A stretch of 64,000 nucleotides of DNA, from contig DATGMD010000070.1 in the NCBI GenBank assembly GCA_035293805.1, positions 17,999-81,998 on the forward strand, given 5' to 3'. The stretch comes from JAJPHF01 sp035293805 (GTDB lineage: Bacteria; Chloroflexota; UBA6077; JAJPHF01). The notes under the pieces are model-generated. The model did not search any database, was not told the origin of the DNA, and saw only the letters and a list, made by a program, of their open reading frames with translations. Below are positions 16,782 to 24,994 of this stretch, piece by piece. How positions within the stretch are numbered: the stretch's first letter is position 1; each line of letters begins with the position of its first letter. Position numbers and translations under genes: made by a program.

Positions 16782-17708
16782 ATGACCCACCACGCGGCGA
16801 CCTATCAGGAGCTCTATGACGCCCCGCCCCGCCACGACGAGCAGCGCCACCGTGACGCGGCGCAGCGAGCCGTGCTCGTCTCCGCGCTCGGCCTGGGGCT
16901 GACCGGCGGCGTCGAACTCGCCATCGCCGTGCTGACCGGCTCCGTCGCCCTCCTGGGCGACGCGCTCCATAATCTGGCGGATGTCTCCACGTCGGCCGTG
17001 GTGTTCCTGGGCTTCTTCGTGTCCAAGCGCCACCCCACCGCGGCGTATCCCTACGGCTACGAGCGCGCGGAAGACCTGGCGGGCCTGGGCGTGGCCCTCG
17101 TCATCTGGGCCAGCGCCCTCTTCGCGGGCTACGAGAGCTACCAGAAGCTGATCGCGGCCACGGGCACGACGCACCTCCCCGCTGGCATCGCCGCGGCCGT
17201 AATCGGCATAGGCGGCAACTTCGTGGTCGCCCGCTATAAAGCCCACGTCGCCAGGCAGATTCAGTCCACGACGATGGGCGCGGAAGCTACCCACTCCTGG
17301 CTTGACACCATCTCTTCGCTGGGCGCGCTCGTCGGCCTGATCGGCGTGGGCTTGGGCTATCGTTGGGCAGACCCCGTGGCCGGGTTTGCCGTCACGCTGT
17401 TCATCGCCCACGTCGGCGTGGAAGTCACCCGCGAGATCGTCCGGCATCTCATGGATGGCGTGGAGCCAGAGCACGTGGAGGCGGCCCAGCGAGCCGCCGC
17501 CGCAGTGCCCGGCGTGCAGCGGGTGGACGTGCGCGGCCGCTGGATGGGCCGCTCCCTGGCCCTGGAAATCGAGGGGGATCTGGCAGCCGACACCACCATC
17601 GAGCAAGCCGAGCGCATCGGCTGCCTGGTCGAGCAGGCGGTGTACGGCGCCGTCGCAGAAGCCCGCCGCGTCAAGTGGATTCCCCGCGAGAGCCATCGCC
17701 ATCGCTGA
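16782..17708 (+). CDS. Cation diffusion facilitator (CDF) family exporter, zinc type
   Basis: 308 residues after GGGGTG. Six membrane helices and a C-terminal ferredoxin-like cytoplasmic domain (VPGVQRVDVRGRWMGRSLAL). The transport site is complete: helix 2 HNLAD (His63, Asp67) and helix 5 HSWLD; a His-x3-Asp pair in both helices is the pattern of Zn2+-selective CDFs. The N-terminus carries extra His (THHAATYQE and RHDEQRHRD) that may hand metal to the pore, and the tail ends HRHR. It works as a proton-driven homodimer expelling zinc or a like metal. Its last 38 bases overlap the convergent LLM gene. Confidence 0.9.
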   Translation: MTHHAATYQELYDAPPRHDEQRHRDAAQRAVLVSALGLGLTGGVELAIAVLTGSVALLGDALHNLADVSTSAVVFLGFFVSKRHPTAAYPYGYERAEDLAGLGVALVIWASALFAGYESYQKLIAATGTTHLPAGIAAAVIGIGGNFVVARYKAHVARQIQSTTMGAEATHSWLDTISSLGALVGLIGVGLGYRWADPVAGFAVTLFIAHVGVEVTREIVRHLMDGVEPEHVEAAQRAAAAVPGVQRVDVRGRWMGRSLALEIEGDLAADTTIEQAERIGCLVEQAVYGAVAEARRVKWIPRESHRHR

Positions 17709-18753
17709 CGCCCGCCAGCGCGGGCTGCGGGCGGAAGCGCGGCATCACCTCGTGGGCGAACAGCTCGAACGAGCGTCGCGCCTGAGGATACGCCATCCCG
17801 CCAAAGTAGAAGGTGGCGTCCACGCCGGTGAGGCCGAGCGTGGTCCGGGCGCGCTCCAGAATGGCGGCGCAGTCGTCGGGCGTCCCGATGCAGAAGCGCG
17901 CCTGCTCGATCATCTCCTCGAAGGGAACGTGGGGCGGCGGCGTGAAGGCGCTGTTGCCCCGCGGGATCGCGCCCTCGATCTGCGCCCGATACCGTTCGAT
18001 CGCCGCCTTGCCCGTGCGGTAGGCTTCCGCCCGCGTCTCCGCACAGTACACCTGGTAGTGCGTCTGGACCTGGAGCGCCGCCGCGTCGTGGCCGTTGGCG
18101 GCGGCCGCGGCGCGATACTGCGCCAGCGTGCCGGCGAGGCGTTCGAGCGGGAAGTGCTGGGCCACGGTGAGCAGGTTGAAGCCGTGGGCGCCCCACCACT
18201 CGAAGCTCGCCGGGTTGCGCGACGCCGCACCCCAGATCGGCGGGTGCGGCTGCTGGCACGGCCGCGGCCACACCGCCACGTCGTGGAACGTGTAGTAGCG
18301 CCCGCTGTGGCTGAACGGCTGGTGCTGCCAGGCCGCTTGCAGGACGGCGAGCGACTCGTACACGCGGTCCTGGCCCTCATCCCAGGGCACGCCGAAGGTG
18401 TCGTAGTCGAACTTCATGAAGCCGCGGCCGATCCCTAGCTCCAGCCGGCCGCCGGAGAGCTGGTCGAGCATGGCGTAGGCCTCGGCGGTCTGCAGCGGGT
18501 GGTGTAGCGCCACGAGCGCCACGGAGGTGCCCAGCCGCAGGCGCGTCGTGCGGGCGGCGACGGCGGCCAGCAGCACGGCCGGCAGGGGGATCATGCCGCC
18601 GTAGGGGTGGAAGTGGTGCTCGTTGCACCAGGCGATGTCGAAGCCGAGCGCTTCGCTGTCGACCAGCAGCTGCACGATATGCTGGTAGAACTCCGTCAGC
18701 GTGCCGTCGACCTCGGGGAAGTAGGTCGGCAGCGAGAAGATGCCGAACCGCAT
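17671..18753 (-). CDS. LLM-class flavin-dependent oxidoreductase (bacterial luciferase-like)
   Basis: 360 residues, TIM-barrel of the luciferase family: start MRFGIFSLPTYFP, WCNEHHFHPYGGMIPLPAVL (the conserved EHHF flavin-site block), LRLGTSVALVALHHPLQTAE, LSGGRLELGIGRG, then PPIWGAASRNPASFEWWG. Members use reduced FMN or F420 to oxygenate alkanesulfonates, alkanes, nitrilotriacetate or similar, or act as F420 reductases. The EHHF and long-chain features point to the FMN monooxygenase side, but no flavin reductase is adjacent. Its 3' end overlaps the CDF gene by 38 bases, tail to tail, so the two transcripts could interfere. Confidence 0.85.
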   Translation of the reverse strand: MRFGIFSLPTYFPEVDGTLTEFYQHIVQLLVDSEALGFDIAWCNEHHFHPYGGMIPLPAVLLAAVAARTTRLRLGTSVALVALHHPLQTAEAYAMLDQLSGGRLELGIGRGFMKFDYDTFGVPWDEGQDRVYESLAVLQAAWQHQPFSHSGRYYTFHDVAVWPRPCQQPHPPIWGAASRNPASFEWWGAHGFNLLTVAQHFPLERLAGTLAQYRAAAAANGHDAAALQVQTHYQVYCAETRAEAYRTGKAAIERYRAQIEGAIPRGNSAFTPPPHVPFEEMIEQARFCIGTPDDCAAILERARTTLGLTGVDATFYFGGMAYPQARRSFELFAHEVMPRFRPQPALAGVSDGDGSRGEST

Positions 18754-18854
18754 GCTCGCCCTCCGTTCGCGCGCCGTGCGCGGCCCCGGCCACGATCAGG
18801 CCCGCTGCTCATCTTAGCAGTTGTGCGGCCGCCTCGCCCGCGTGGCCCGCCAAG

Positions 18855-18913
18855 GCGCTCGGCCGGGGATAGTGTGTAGGTTTGGCTTCGCCAAACCTAC
18901 ACCCCAACCTGGG
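18855..18913. repeat. Dispersed palindromic element, copy 1 (TTTGGC-TTC-GCCAAA)
   Basis: The core 18874-18902 is a perfect palindrome: GTGTAGGTTTGGC, TTC, GCCAAACCTACAC (13-base arms). Flanks (CGCTCGGCC upstream, CCTGGGCC downstream) match copy 2 near 55671-55730 in reverse orientation, including the central TTTGGCTTCGCCAAA. It lies in the divergent region between the LLM and LysM genes, so it could also serve as an operator, but the second copy argues for a dispersed repeat. Confidence 0.6.
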
Positions 18914-19057
18914 CCTGCCCGCCTGGGCCGCTGCCATCGCGCGCTGGCGCGGCGGCACGCGCGGCCAGGCTCACCGCGCGCTCCACCGCCCGAATTGGCC
19001 CCAACCGAGCGGCCGCAAGCCTAGCCCGGGCGAAGCCGGTTGGCTAGAATGACCCCG

Positions 19058-20239
19058 ATGAGCTCCACGCCCTACTCGCTCACGACGCGTTCCGCGGCGC
19101 TCCGCGTCGCGCGCGCCTACGACGGCCAGCCGCGAGCGATTACGCGGGCGCGGGCCGCCGTGCGGCCGCGGCTCGGCGGCCGCGCGCCGCGCAGCCTGCC
19201 GCGCTGGGCGCTGCACGCGGTCGCCGGCGTGCTGGCCCTGTCGCCGCTGCTGCTCGCTCGCGCCTGGGACGTGCCGCTGTCGGCGCCGCTCGCCGGCCGC
19301 GAGATCCGCATCGACCCCGCCGGCTCCCTCGCCGACGCGCCCGTCGCCTTCGCGCGGGCCAGCCTGCCGGCGCTCGGGCCGCTGGCTGAGGACGAGCGGC
19401 CGCTGGTGGCGCGCATCGCCCAGTACCACGTCATGCCCGGCGACACCCTCAGCACCGTGGCCGAGCGCTTCGGCATCAGTAGCGACACGCTGCTGTGGGC
19501 CAACCCGCTGCCCGATCCCGACCACCTGGTCGCGGGCCAGGAGCTGACCGTGCCCCCCGTCTCGGGCATGGTGTACACGGTCAGCCCGGGCGACAGCGTG
19601 GCGCAGCTGGCCGAGCGCTACGGGGCGAAAGTGCCCGCGCTCATCGAGGCCAACGCGCTCGAAGAGCCCTACGCGCTGGAGGTGGGCGCCCGCCTGCTCA
19701 TCCCGGACGGGCGCCCGCCGCCGGGCACGACGCTAGCACACCCGGTGCCCTGGCCGGCGCCGGGCACCGGGGCGCAGTACCGCCAGCAGTTCATCGCGGC
19801 CGCCGCCGTCGCCGCCCAGGAGACGCAGCGGCGCTACGGCGTGCCGGCCTCGGTGGCCATCGCTCAGGCGATCCACGAGACCGGCTGGGGCGCCAGCCTC
19901 CTGGCGCGCGAGGGCAACAACTTCTTCGGCATCAAGGGCCGCAACAGCGAGGGCACCGCCGGCGTCGTCTGGATGAGCACCTGGGAGGTGGTGAACGGCG
20001 TCAACCTCTTCCCGCGCGAGCCGTTCCGCGCCTACAACACCCCGGATGAGTCGTTCCTCGACTACGGCCTGTTCTTCCACGCCAACCAGCGCTACCACGC
20101 GGCGCTCGCCGTCGCCCACGACCCGCGCGCCTTCATCCGCGCGATCTCGGCGGCCGGCTTCGCCACCGACCCGGTCTACCCCGCCAAGATCATCCGCGTC
20201 ATGGACACCTACGACCTCTACCAGTACGACCTGCCGTAA
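19058..20239 (+). CDS. LysM-containing glucosaminidase (GH73-like cell-wall hydrolase)
   Basis: About 393 residues. I prefer ATG 19058 because TAGAAT ends seven bases before it, the layout of a leaderless transcript; ATG 19049 and TTG 19040 are in frame alternatives and none has a ribosome site. An Arg-rich cytoplasmic part, one membrane helix (WALHAVAGVLALSPLLLA), then two LysM domains (QYHVMPGDTLSTVAERFGIS; VYTVSPGDSVAQLAERYGAK) that bind peptidoglycan. The C-terminal glucosaminidase domain has AIHETGWGAS with the catalytic Glu, and FFGIKGRN. It cuts the glycan backbone outside the membrane, probably in growth or division. Confidence 0.87.
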   Translation: MSSTPYSLTTRSAALRVARAYDGQPRAITRARAAVRPRLGGRAPRSLPRWALHAVAGVLALSPLLLARAWDVPLSAPLAGREIRIDPAGSLADAPVAFARASLPALGPLAEDERPLVARIAQYHVMPGDTLSTVAERFGISSDTLLWANPLPDPDHLVAGQELTVPPVSGMVYTVSPGDSVAQLAERYGAKVPALIEANALEEPYALEVGARLLIPDGRPPPGTTLAHPVPWPAPGTGAQYRQQFIAAAAVAAQETQRRYGVPASVAIAQAIHETGWGASLLAREGNNFFGIKGRNSEGTAGVVWMSTWEVVNGVNLFPREPFRAYNTPDESFLDYGLFFHANQRYHAALAVAHDPRAFIRAISAAGFATDPVYPAKIIRVMDTYDLYQYDLP

Positions 20240-20298
20240 GCCCGGCGCGCGGCCCCCCGCCGCCCCTGGTGGGCGCTGTGGCGGCGCTAGCCGCCGGC

Positions 20299-20344
20299 GA
20301 TAGGGGGTGAGGGCTGGGCGGCGCTCGATCCCCTACCCCCTATC
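20299..20344. terminator. Inverted repeat between convergent genes
   Basis: GATAGGGGGT (20299-20308) and ACCCCCTATC (20335-20344) are exact reverse complements, placed between the LysM gene stop (20239) and the small-protein stop (20372). It may terminate from both sides; the GGGGGTGAGGGCTGGG wording also resembles the dispersed hairpin repeats of this window. Confidence 0.5.
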
Positions 20345-20371
20345 CCCCACGCCCTATTCCCCATACCCGCG

Positions 20372-20638
20372 CTAGTAGACGGTGCCCCCGGCCTCCGGCC
20401 CCAGGTGTTCGGTCACCTCGTCGGCGTCGCCCTGGTTCGCCGGCGGCACGATGCGGGCGCGGTCGCTGCCCCCGTCCTCGGTCGCCGGGTGGGCGTCCAT
20501 GTCGTCCCTGGCCGTTTGCTGCGCCGGGCGCCCCATCGTCGCGTCCTCGCTCGTATACGAGTCCATGACCTTGTTGTCCGAGGTGTCGTTCGAGAGGCGG
20601 CCCGTGCTCGCGGTCGCCGGGTCGTGCTGGCCACTCAT
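20372..20638 (-). CDS. Small acidic disordered protein, function unknown
   Basis: 88 residues from the ATG at 20638, which lies 7 bases after GGAGG; the ATG two codons earlier is too close to that site. The sequence is Asp, Ser, Thr and Glu-rich with no hydrophobic core: SGQHDPATAST, LSNDTSDNKVMDSYTSEDAT, ARDDMDAHPATEDGGSDRAR. No Cys, no signal peptide, no family I recognise. The strong ribosome site and even base composition support a real gene. Stress-related hydrophilins have this kind of composition, but that is only a resemblance. Confidence 0.6.
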   Translation of the reverse strand: MSGQHDPATASTGRLSNDTSDNKVMDSYTSEDATMGRPAQQTARDDMDAHPATEDGGSDRARIVPPANQGDADEVTEHLGPEAGGTVY

Positions 20639-20892
20639 CGCCATCCCTCCTTCGCAATGTCGCCTGCTCTCTCAGAGGGCAGAGCGCGTGCCAGCCGCCC
20701 CGGACGCGGGTCGACCGGGCCGCAGCTCAGGTCCTGCCCCCACCTCCCCTCCGCCGGTAGGCGAGCCAGAACTTGCCGCGACCGACGCATTGACAGCGCC
20801 GCGCGGCCGGCGCATGCTAGAGCCGGTCCCGCCCGGGCTCGCCCGCGCGGGGCTGGGCGCAGCTAGCAGGCTCGGTGAGCAGCCAGCGTGGC

Positions 20893-20984
20893 GTAGGGGC
20901 GGGTCTCGTGCCCGCCCGCGGCCTGTGGCGCGGAATACTGCAAGCGCCACTGCCGCAACCCCGGCGCCGGTCGCCGGCTCAGCC
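20893..20984 (+). repeat. Composite hairpin repeat, family A, copy 1
   Basis: Starts GTAGGGGCGGGTCTCGTG then CCCGCCC: hairpin one is GGGCGGG/CCCGCCC. Hairpin two is extended in this copy (TGTGGCG with CGCCAC). Then AACCCCGGC and hairpin three GCGCCGG/CCGGC. Other copies are at 32801, 46233 and 47677. It lies upstream of the LVIVD gene. Confidence 0.65.
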
Positions 20985-21053
20985 TGGCTGCAAATTGCTG
21001 TAGCGCACCGCGGCGCCAGCCGGGCGCCGCGGCATCGAGGGAGGGGAGCCACA

Positions 21054-22487
21054 ATGAGGCGTTGGCTGGCAGGCCTGGTCCTGGGGCTACTGGTTGTCTT
21101 GGCGCTGGCCCTCGGGCCGGCCGGGCGCTCGGCCGCGCAGCAATCGCCGTCCCTGACTGCCGACGCGCACGACATGGCGCTCGTCGGCTACGACGACTTG
21201 CAGGCGCGCTCGGCCTACCAGCCGGTCATCTACCACCAGGGCAGCCGCTGGATCGCCTACGTCGGCCACCACGGCGGCAGCGCGCCCAACCCGCTCACCG
21301 GCGACGTGCAGCCCAACGGCACGTCGATTGTCGACGTGACGGATCCGCACGCGCCGCGCTACCTCTACCACATCCCCGGCGCCCCGGGCGGCCCGGAGAG
21401 CGGCGGCGCCCAGATGGTGCGCGTGTGCGACGGCCGCGACCTGCCGCGCGGCGATCCCGCGAAGACCTACCTGTTGCGCACGTTCGGAACGACGGCCCAT
21501 CAGATCTGGGACGTGACCGACCCGAGCCAGCCGAGCCTCCTGACCGTCGTGGTCGACGGGCTAACCGACACGCACAAGAGCTGGTGGGAGTGCGACACAG
21601 GCATCGCCTACCTCGTGGGCGGCAGCCCCGACTGGCGCGTCCGCCGTATGACGCAGGTGTTCGACCTGAGCGACCCCACGGCGCCGCGGCTCATCCGCGA
21701 GTTCGGGCTGGTCGGCCAGGAGCCGGGCGCGCACGGCGCGATTCCGCCGCAGGTCCACGGCATGATCCGCGCGGGCAACCGCATCTACTTCGCCTATGGC
21801 ACGAGCCAGGATGGCCTCATCCAGATCGTCGACCGCGATAAGCTGCTGAACGGCGACCCGGCCCCCACGCCCGACAACCTGCGCTACCCCGAGATCAGCG
21901 AGCTGGCGATGGGGCCCAGCCGCGGCGCGCACACCACCTTCCCCGTGCTGGGCATGCCGATGTCCGAGTTCCGCCACAACACCCAGGGCCAGACGGCCGA
22001 CTTCCTGGTAGTGACCGGCGAGACGGTCCCGAACGCCTGCCAGGAGTTCCAGCAGATGGTCTACTTCGTCGACATCTCGGCCGAGGCGACGCCGTTCAGC
22101 GTGTCCAACTTCCACGTGCCGGAGGCGAGCGGCAACTACTGCGACCGAGGCGGGCGCTTTGGCTCGCACGCGACCAACGAGTCGTTCGATCCGATCTACT
22201 ACGGCCGGCTGGTGTTCGTCAGCTACTTCAACGCCGGCGTGCGCGCGATCGACATCCGCGACCCGTACGCGCCGCGCGAGGCCGCCTACTTCATTCCGGC
22301 CGTCACGCCGAACACCGACCAGCGCTGCGCCGAGATCGACGGCGTGGAGCAGTGCAAGGTTGCCATCCAGACGAACAACGTCGAGGTGGACGACCGCGGC
22401 TACGTCTACATCGTGGACCGCGCCAACACCGGCATGCACGTGCTCGAGCTAACCGGCGCCGCGCGCCAGATCGCCAACTTCCCGTAA
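21054..22487 (+). CDS. Secreted LVIVD-repeat beta-propeller protein
   Basis: 477 residues from ATG 21054 after GGGAGGGGAG. Signal peptide (LAGLVLGLLVVLALALG, cleavage near SAA-QQ). Repeats of the LVIVD type follow: TSIVDVTDPHAPRYLYHI, HQIWDVTDPSQPSLLTVV, TQVFDLSDPTAPRLIREF, VYFVDISAEATPFSVSNF, VRAIDIRDPYAPREAAYF, each one blade of a propeller. Four Cys (CDGRD, WWECDTG, NACQEF, YCDRGG) plus RCAEIDGVEQCK suggest disulfides outside the cell. LVIVD proteins are common surface proteins in Chloroflexota, Bacteroidota and others; a specific role is not known. It is monocistronic. Confidence 0.82.
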   Translation: MRRWLAGLVLGLLVVLALALGPAGRSAAQQSPSLTADAHDMALVGYDDLQARSAYQPVIYHQGSRWIAYVGHHGGSAPNPLTGDVQPNGTSIVDVTDPHAPRYLYHIPGAPGGPESGGAQMVRVCDGRDLPRGDPAKTYLLRTFGTTAHQIWDVTDPSQPSLLTVVVDGLTDTHKSWWECDTGIAYLVGGSPDWRVRRMTQVFDLSDPTAPRLIREFGLVGQEPGAHGAIPPQVHGMIRAGNRIYFAYGTSQDGLIQIVDRDKLLNGDPAPTPDNLRYPEISELAMGPSRGAHTTFPVLGMPMSEFRHNTQGQTADFLVVTGETVPNACQEFQQMVYFVDISAEATPFSVSNFHVPEASGNYCDRGGRFGSHATNESFDPIYYGRLVFVSYFNAGVRAIDIRDPYAPREAAYFIPAVTPNTDQRCAEIDGVEQCKVAIQTNNVEVDDRGYVYIVDRANTGMHVLELTGAARQIANFP

Positions 22488-22555
22488 GTCGGCGTGTCGT
22501 CGTGCCGGCTCGCGCTCCCGCGTCCGGCTCTCTATGGCTTCCAAGGAGATACGGC

Positions 22556-23737
22556 ATGAACGAACAGGCCCCGGACGCAGGTCTGCTTGCTAGTGACCCC
22601 GCCGATCGCTCGCCGACCGCCGACGATCTTACCAATCGCAAGCTGCTGAACTGGCTGTTCGACACCGGTCGAATCAACGTCCGGCGCTGCGCCCTCTTCG
22701 ACACGCCGCCGCCGTCGCTCCCGGTGGCCCTGGACTGGGACCGCGTTGAAGGCATGATGCTCGGTCTGGCCGTGGGCGATGCGCTCGGCATCCCCACGGA
22801 GGGCCAGCTACCAGCGGAGCGCCGGGCACGCCACGGCGAGATCCGCGACTATCTGCCGAACAAGCACGTGCCCGAGCCGCGCGGGTTTCCCTCGGACGAC
22901 ACGCAGCTCGCGTTCTGGACGCTGGAGCAGCTGCTTGTGGACGACGGGCTCGTTCCGGATCACTTGGCCGCGCGCTTCTGTCGCGATCACATCTTCGGCA
23001 TTGGTAGTACGGTTCGAGACTTCATCCAGAACTATAAGGAGCGTAGGCTGCCGTGGTATGAGGCCGGGCCGAAGTCGGCCGGCAACGGGGCGCTGATGCG
23101 GGTGGCGCCGATCATCATTCCGCACCTGCGCACCAGCTCGGCGGATCTCTGGGTGGACGCGGCGCTCGCCGCGATGGTTACGCACAACGATTCGGGCTCG
23201 CTTGCCGCCTGCCTGGCCGTCGTCTCCATGCTCTGGCGCGTGCTGGCGATGGGCTCGCCGCCGCCCGCGGAGTGGTGGCTGGAGACTTACGTGGCCATCG
23301 CCCGTGAGCTTGAGGCCGACGAAACTTATCGCCCCCGCGCTCCACGGTTCGCGAGCTACAGGGGCCCGATGTGGCGGTTCGTCTACGAGCAAGTCAGCGT
23401 AGCGGCCGACGAGGACCTCTCGGTGCTCGACGCCTGCAACCGATGGCATTCCGGCGCTTTCCTGTTGGAGACAGTGCCCAGCGTTCTTTACATCCTGATG
23501 CGGCACGGCGACAACTTCGAGGAGGCGATCGTCCGCGCCGTGAACGACACGAAGGACAACGATACCGTAGCAGCGATCGTGGGGGCGGCGCTGGGCGCGC
23601 TCCACGGCAAGCAGGCCATCCCCGGCCGCTGGCTGACCGGGCTGTCAGGGCGCACGACCAACCGCGATGACGGCCGCATCTTCGAGCTACTGAACGATGC
23701 CCGCGGTCGCTGGTGGAACGCGGAGCGCGGCTCGTAG
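22556..23737 (+). CDS. ADP-ribosylglycohydrolase (DraG/ARH-like) family protein
   Basis: 393 residues, start after AAGGAGA. Residues from about 60 on form the ADP-ribosylglycohydrolase fold: GMMLGLAVGDALGIPTEG, FPSDDTQLAFWTLEQLL (SDDTQ supplies metal Asp ligands), KSAGNGALMRVAPI, VTHNDSGSLAACLAVVSML and VNDTKDNDTVAAIVGAALGAL (second Asp cluster). The di-magnesium site that removes ADP-ribose from protein or nucleotide is therefore complete. The N-terminal 55 residues are extra and hydrophilic (DDLTNRKLLNWLFDTGRIN). Base composition is less GC-rich than its neighbours. No ADP-ribosyltransferase is adjacent. Target unknown; tagged protein or a defence nucleotide are possibilities. Confidence 0.88.
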   Translation: MNEQAPDAGLLASDPADRSPTADDLTNRKLLNWLFDTGRINVRRCALFDTPPPSLPVALDWDRVEGMMLGLAVGDALGIPTEGQLPAERRARHGEIRDYLPNKHVPEPRGFPSDDTQLAFWTLEQLLVDDGLVPDHLAARFCRDHIFGIGSTVRDFIQNYKERRLPWYEAGPKSAGNGALMRVAPIIIPHLRTSSADLWVDAALAAMVTHNDSGSLAACLAVVSMLWRVLAMGSPPPAEWWLETYVAIARELEADETYRPRAPRFASYRGPMWRFVYEQVSVAADEDLSVLDACNRWHSGAFLLETVPSVLYILMRHGDNFEEAIVRAVNDTKDNDTVAAIVGAALGALHGKQAIPGRWLTGLSGRTTNRDDGRIFELLNDARGRWWNAERGS

Positions 23738-23763
23738 CGCCTCGCCCGTGCCGCCGATTGTGC

Positions 23764-23769
23764 TACATT
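23764..23769 (+). promoter_or_regulatory. Extended -10 promoter before a solute-binding protein gene
   Basis: TGCTACATT, i.e. TG-n-TACATT, 41 bases before the ATG at 23810. No -35 at the right distance. Confidence 0.45.
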
Positions 23770-23809
23770 CAGCCTACTGCGCCGACCCGGCCGAGCGAGA
23801 GGGCTTGCC

Positions 23810-24925
23810 ATGTGTCGATCCAGACCGGCTTACCGAAGATTGCGCCGGCTATCGCTCGCTGGACCGCTGTTGGCGCTCGTCCTGGTAGGTATGGTCGCCT
23901 GCGCGCCGAGCGGGGCGGCGCCCTCCCAGCCCCCCAATGCCGGGGGCGGCACATCCGGCGCGTCGGGTTCTCCAGCGGCGTTGGAGGGGGCGCCCGCCGG
24001 CTCCTCGGCATCCGCGGGCGCCGGCGGAGCCACGGTGACGCCCGCGCCGCTGGCGCACGTGCGCTACGGCATGCCGGCTAGCTCCATCCAGTACTTCTAT
24101 CTCACCGTGGCCCAAGAACAGGGCTTCTACCGTGAACAGGGGCTCGACGCCGAGCTGCAGCTCGCCGCCGCCAATGCCATCCTCGCCGCCCTCACCGCCG
24201 GCGAGCTGGACTACACGGCCGGACTGCCGGGCGGCGTCCGCCTGGCGCTGCGCGGCGGCCCCGTCAAGGTGGCGTCCGTCGTCACCCTGCAGAGCTTCAC
24301 GCTCCTCACGCGCCCCGACATCACCGCGCCCACGCAGCTGCGCGGCAAGCCGGTGGCCATCTCGTCCCCGGGCGCGATCAGCGAGCAGGCGATGCGCCGC
24401 GCGCTCGCGCATCTCGGCCTCGACCCGCAGAACGACGTGACGGCCATCGCGATGGGCGATCCGGCCGTGCAGTGGCAGGCGCTGCAAGCGGGTGCCGTCG
24501 AGGCTGCCGCGCTCACCCTGCCCTACAGCGTCCTCGCCGAGCGCGACGGCTACCGCGTCTGGGTACGCACCGACACGCTGCTGCGCGCGGCCAACACGGG
24601 GCTGGTGGCGCCGCAGGAGCGCATCGACCACCGCCGCGACGAGGTCGTGCGCGTGCTGCGCGCCGAGCAGGCCGCCGTCGCCTGGATGCGCGCCCACCGC
24701 GACGAGGGCGCGGCGCTGCTCGCGGCGCACGTTGACATGGCGCCCGACGTGGCCCGCGCGGTCTACGATGCCGGCCTGGAGACTTACGTCGACCCGACCG
24801 ATCTGGACGCGCTGCGCGACGCCGTCGAGGCGGTGATCGCCAACGAGTCGGCCGCCGGCGGCGTCGAGGCGAAGGGCTGGAACGACCTGGTCGATCCGAC
24901 GCTCGCCCGCGAGGCCGCCCGCTGA
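23810..24925 (+). CDS. ABC-type solute-binding lipoprotein, NMT1/THI5 (SsuA/TauA) type
   Basis: 371 residues, ATG with GAGAGGG upstream. Lipoprotein signal with lipobox VACAPSG (Cys near 31), an Ala/Ser/Gly/Pro linker of about 45 residues, then the type II periplasmic-binding fold: SSIQYFYLTVAQEQGFYREQ, GLDAELQLA, ILAALTAGELDYTAGLPG, LRGKPVAISSPGAISEQAMR, ALQAGAVEAAALTLPYSVLA. NMT1-like proteins bind sulfonates, nitrate, pyrimidine precursors or aromatic acids outside the membrane. No permease or ATPase gene is adjacent; the next gene, 69 bases on, is hydantoinase A, which may act on the imported compound. One of eight such binding proteins in the window. Confidence 0.9.
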   Translation: MCRSRPAYRRLRRLSLAGPLLALVLVGMVACAPSGAAPSQPPNAGGGTSGASGSPAALEGAPAGSSASAGAGGATVTPAPLAHVRYGMPASSIQYFYLTVAQEQGFYREQGLDAELQLAAANAILAALTAGELDYTAGLPGGVRLALRGGPVKVASVVTLQSFTLLTRPDITAPTQLRGKPVAISSPGAISEQAMRRALAHLGLDPQNDVTAIAMGDPAVQWQALQAGAVEAAALTLPYSVLAERDGYRVWVRTDTLLRAANTGLVAPQERIDHRRDEVVRVLRAEQAAVAWMRAHRDEGAALLAAHVDMAPDVARAVYDAGLETYVDPTDLDALRDAVEAVIANESAAGGVEAKGWNDLVDPTLAREAAR

Positions 24926-24994
24926 CCCACGGGGCGCACGCGATCAATCGCGCCTGCGGCGGACAAGCCGGGCGCGATCAAGCGGAGTAGCTGG

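Noticed and set aside
18874..18902. Operator for the divergent LLM and LysM genes
   Set aside because: A second copy of the same element with its flanks occurs at 55671-55730, so a dispersed repeat explains it better; an operator role is not excluded.
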